Source: Bifidobacteriaceae bacterium
Lineage (GTDB): Bacteria; Actinomycetota; Actinomycetes; Actinomycetales; WQXJ01
NCBI GenBank assembly: GCA_031268115.1
Contig: JAIRXV010000377.1
Span: 1 to 7,549, forward strand
Direction: 5' to 3'
Length of the DNA: 7,549 nucleotides
The position numbers and the translations under genes are program-made. Below, one piece after another: positions 6,006 through 7,549 of this stretch. How positions within the stretch are numbered: position 1 is the stretch's first letter; each line of letters starts with the position of its first letter. Under the pieces are notes generated by a model. The model was not told the DNA's origin. It saw only the letters and a program-made list of their open reading frames with translations, and did no database searches.

Positions 6006-7397
6006 ATGAAGAAAGTCCGCAAGTCCCTGGTGGCCACATTGACAGCACTGGCCATGACCGTCGTCATATCGGCGTGCTCGAATGATAGTCCAACCACCGA
6101 AGAAAGCTCCGACCCGGCAACGTCATCGGCCGGCGAAGAAACAACGGCCGGCGATGACACGGAGTCGGGCACGGAAGACGCCGAGACCGGTGAGCAGACC
6201 ACGATAACGGTTTGGGCGTGGGAGCCGACTCTGGAAGACGTGGTCCCGGCGTTCGAGGCCGCCAACCCGGATATTAAGGTAGACCTTCAAAACGTTGGGG
6301 GAGCCGGGGACACGTACACCAAGCTAGACAATGCCATAGCTGCGGGATCGGGTGGCCCGGATATCTCTCAAGTCGAGTACTACGCAGTCGCCCAATACGC
6401 TTTGCCGGAGTATCTTGCCGACTTGACCGAATTCGGCGCGGATGCGCTGGCCGATACCTTCACGCCGGGTACCTGGAATGCCGTCACCATGTCGAACTCC
6501 GGGTCGGTCTACGGGTTGCCGGTGGACTCGGGACCGATGGCGCTGTTCTACAACAAGGACACGTTCGATGAGGCCGGTGTGAGCGAACCCCCGGCCACGT
6601 GGGACGAGTTCTACGAAGCCGCCCAGAAGGTTCGGGCGTTGGGCGAGAACTACTACATCACCTCGGACAACGGGGACGCGGGTCTGGCCACCTCAATGAT
6701 GTGGCTGGCCGGCGGACATCCGTTCGAGGTCGGTTCCGATTCGATCGCCATCGATTTGGGCGATGCGGGTGTGACATCGTTCGCGGAGTTCTGGCAGAAG
6801 ATGATCGACGAGGATCTGATCAACACGACCGTCGGCAGCTGGTCGGACGATTGGTTCAAGGGACTTGGCGACGGGACTTTGGCGAGCCTGATGACTGGCG
6901 CCTGGATGCCCGCGAACCTCATCGGTTCCGCCCCCGAAGCGTCGGGGAACTTCCGCGTTGCCGCCATGCCGGTACCAGAGGCCGGGTCTAGCGCCAATTC
7001 CGAGAATGGCGGTTCGTCCTTGGCGATCCTGGCGTCCTCGGAGAATAGGGAGGCGGCCTACCGCTTCCTGGAGTTCACCAGTGCGGGCGAAGGCGCACCG
7101 ATCCGCATTGCGGGCGGCAACTTCCCGTCCCGGACGGCAGATCTGGAAGACGCCGATTTCCTCGCCTACACCGATGACTATTTCGGTGGGCAGGCCTACA
7201 ACGAGATCCTCGGCCAGGCGGCGGCAGACGTTCTGCCCGGATGGAGCTACCTGCCCTTCCAGGTCTACGCCAACTCCGTTTTCGGGGACAAGATGGCCGG
7301 TCCATTCTCCGGCTCCGGCACCCTGACCGACGCCTACGCGTCCTGGCAGGAGGACCTCGTGGCGTACGGCAACGAGAACGGCTTCAACGTCCAGTAG
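6006..7397 (+). CDS. Sugar ABC transporter substrate-binding lipoprotein (CUT1)
   Basis: This protein captures the sugar outside the membrane and delivers it to the permeases. The 463-residue product has a lipoprotein signal: basic MKKVRK, a hydrophobic core (about 7-20) and lipobox ISAC, with Cys24 as the predicted lipidated residue. Residues 25-64 form a flexible acidic linker rich in Ser, Thr, Glu and Asp, as in many actinobacterial lipoproteins. From about 66 the fold is a two-lobe solute-binding protein: TITVWAWEP (66-74), FEAANPDIKV (83-92), SGGPDISQVE (115-124), YGLPVDSGPMALFYNKDTF (169-187) and MTGAWMP (296-302). Many Trp and Tyr residues could stack on sugar rings. ATG 6006 has a good ribosome binding site (GAGGAG). 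It is the last gene of the operon, after an 87-bp gap; in many CUT1 operons the binding protein precedes the permeases. The ligand is inferred, not read. Confidence 0.95.
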   Translation: MKKVRKSLVATLTALAMTVVISACSNDSPTTEESSDPATSSAGEETTAGDDTESGTEDAETGEQTTITVWAWEPTLEDVVPAFEAANPDIKVDLQNVGGAGDTYTKLDNAIAAGSGGPDISQVEYYAVAQYALPEYLADLTEFGADALADTFTPGTWNAVTMSNSGSVYGLPVDSGPMALFYNKDTFDEAGVSEPPATWDEFYEAAQKVRALGENYYITSDNGDAGLATSMMWLAGGHPFEVGSDSIAIDLGDAGVTSFAEFWQKMIDEDLINTTVGSWSDDWFKGLGDGTLASLMTGAWMPANLIGSAPEASGNFRVAAMPVPEAGSSANSENGGSSLAILASSENREAAYRFLEFTSAGEGAPIRIAGGNFPSRTADLEDADFLAYTDDYFGGQAYNEILGQAAADVLPGWSYLPFQVYANSVFGDKMAGPFSGSGTLTDAYASWQEDLVAYGNENGFNVQ

Positions 7398-7402
7398 TGC
7401 GT

Positions 7403-7432
7403 CTGGGGCGGCGCCCTTGGGCGCCGCCCCAG
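7403..7432 (+). terminator. Strong GC hairpin after the operon
   Basis: CTGGGGCGGCGCC (7403-7415) and GGCGCCGCCCCAG (7420-7432) pair perfectly over 13 bp around the loop CTTG, starting 6 bases after the stop codon of the binding-protein gene. There is no T-run after it, as often in high-GC actinobacteria, so it could be a terminator without a U-tract or an mRNA 3' end stabiliser. Confidence 0.75.
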
Positions 7433-7438
7433 CCATGC

Positions 7439-7460
7439 CGACCAGCGTTACCGCTGGTCG
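7439..7460 (+). terminator. Second hairpin after the operon
   Basis: CGACCAGCG (7439-7447) and CGCTGGTCG (7452-7460) pair perfectly over 9 bp around the loop TTAC, only 6 bases after the first hairpin. It is followed by TCGCTCTGTG, weakly T-rich. Together with the first hairpin it looks like a tandem terminator. Nothing supportable as a gene follows to 7549; only small inverted repeats (GTGTC 7468-7472 with GACAC 7482-7486; GCCGA 7505-7509 with TCGGC 7515-7519) are seen. Confidence 0.65.
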
Positions 7461-7549
7461 TCGCTCTGTGTCCGGGCAGTAGACACGGGTAGACGTCAAG
7501 CACGGCCGACGCTCTCGGCTCGGGTGTGGACGGGTGGCGGCGTGGCGGG

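Noticed and set aside
4988..6085. Open frame of 365 codons on the + strand over the second permease
   Set aside because: It is a shadow of the permease gene in another frame, rich in Arg, and would run into the binding-protein gene.
6693..7499. Open frame of 268 codons on the - strand over the binding-protein gene
   Set aside because: It is antisense to a conserved lipoprotein gene and spans both terminator hairpins. No domain is visible.

Overview
The window looks like a chromosomal piece of a high-GC Gram-positive bacterium (Actinomycetota). The basis is the GC-rich coding sequence with GC-biased third positions, the GTG start, and a lipoprotein with an acidic Ser/Thr/Glu linker. A sugar ABC importer encoded without its own ATPase is also common in that phylum. 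I cannot name a genus. It reads as an ordinary carbohydrate-uptake locus next to an unrelated regulator; I see no phage, CRISPR, transposon, tRNA or rRNA sequence.

Layout. Positions 1-427 hold no convincing gene. They contain a small inverted repeat at the left edge, a strong bulged hairpin and a 9-bp tandem repeat just before the next gene. Positions 428-991 (+) encode a GlpP-family glycerol-3-phosphate-responsive antiterminator of about 187 residues. Positions 992-1107 separate two convergent genes and carry a 19-bp direct repeat with an expanded CACCCG hexamer. Positions 1108-2169 (-) encode a LacI/GalR-family repressor. The 112-bp divergent gap 2170-2281 carries a perfect 18-bp palindrome, GATGTTTACGTAAACATC, exactly at its midpoint. 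Positions 2282-7397 (+) are a likely operon: a cytoplasmic GH35 beta-galactosidase (592 aa), two CUT1-type ABC permeases joined by short or overlapping junctions, and, after an 87-bp gap, the substrate-binding lipoprotein. Two tandem hairpins at 7403-7460 probably end the operon.

How the genes work together (inference). The lipoprotein captures a galactoside or galacto-oligosaccharide outside the membrane and the two permeases bring it in. An ATPase encoded elsewhere, probably a shared MsiK-type protein, powers transport. The GH35 enzyme then removes terminal beta-galactose in the cytoplasm. The divergent LacI-type protein probably represses the operon, and perhaps itself, through the central palindrome until a sugar ligand releases it. 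The GlpP-like gene converges on the repressor gene and probably belongs to glycerol control rather than to this operon.

The items most worth a second look are the GlpP homolog with structured upstream DNA, the perfect 13-bp inverted repeat inside the GH35 gene, and the symmetric operator. I found no clear evidence of a new biological system.
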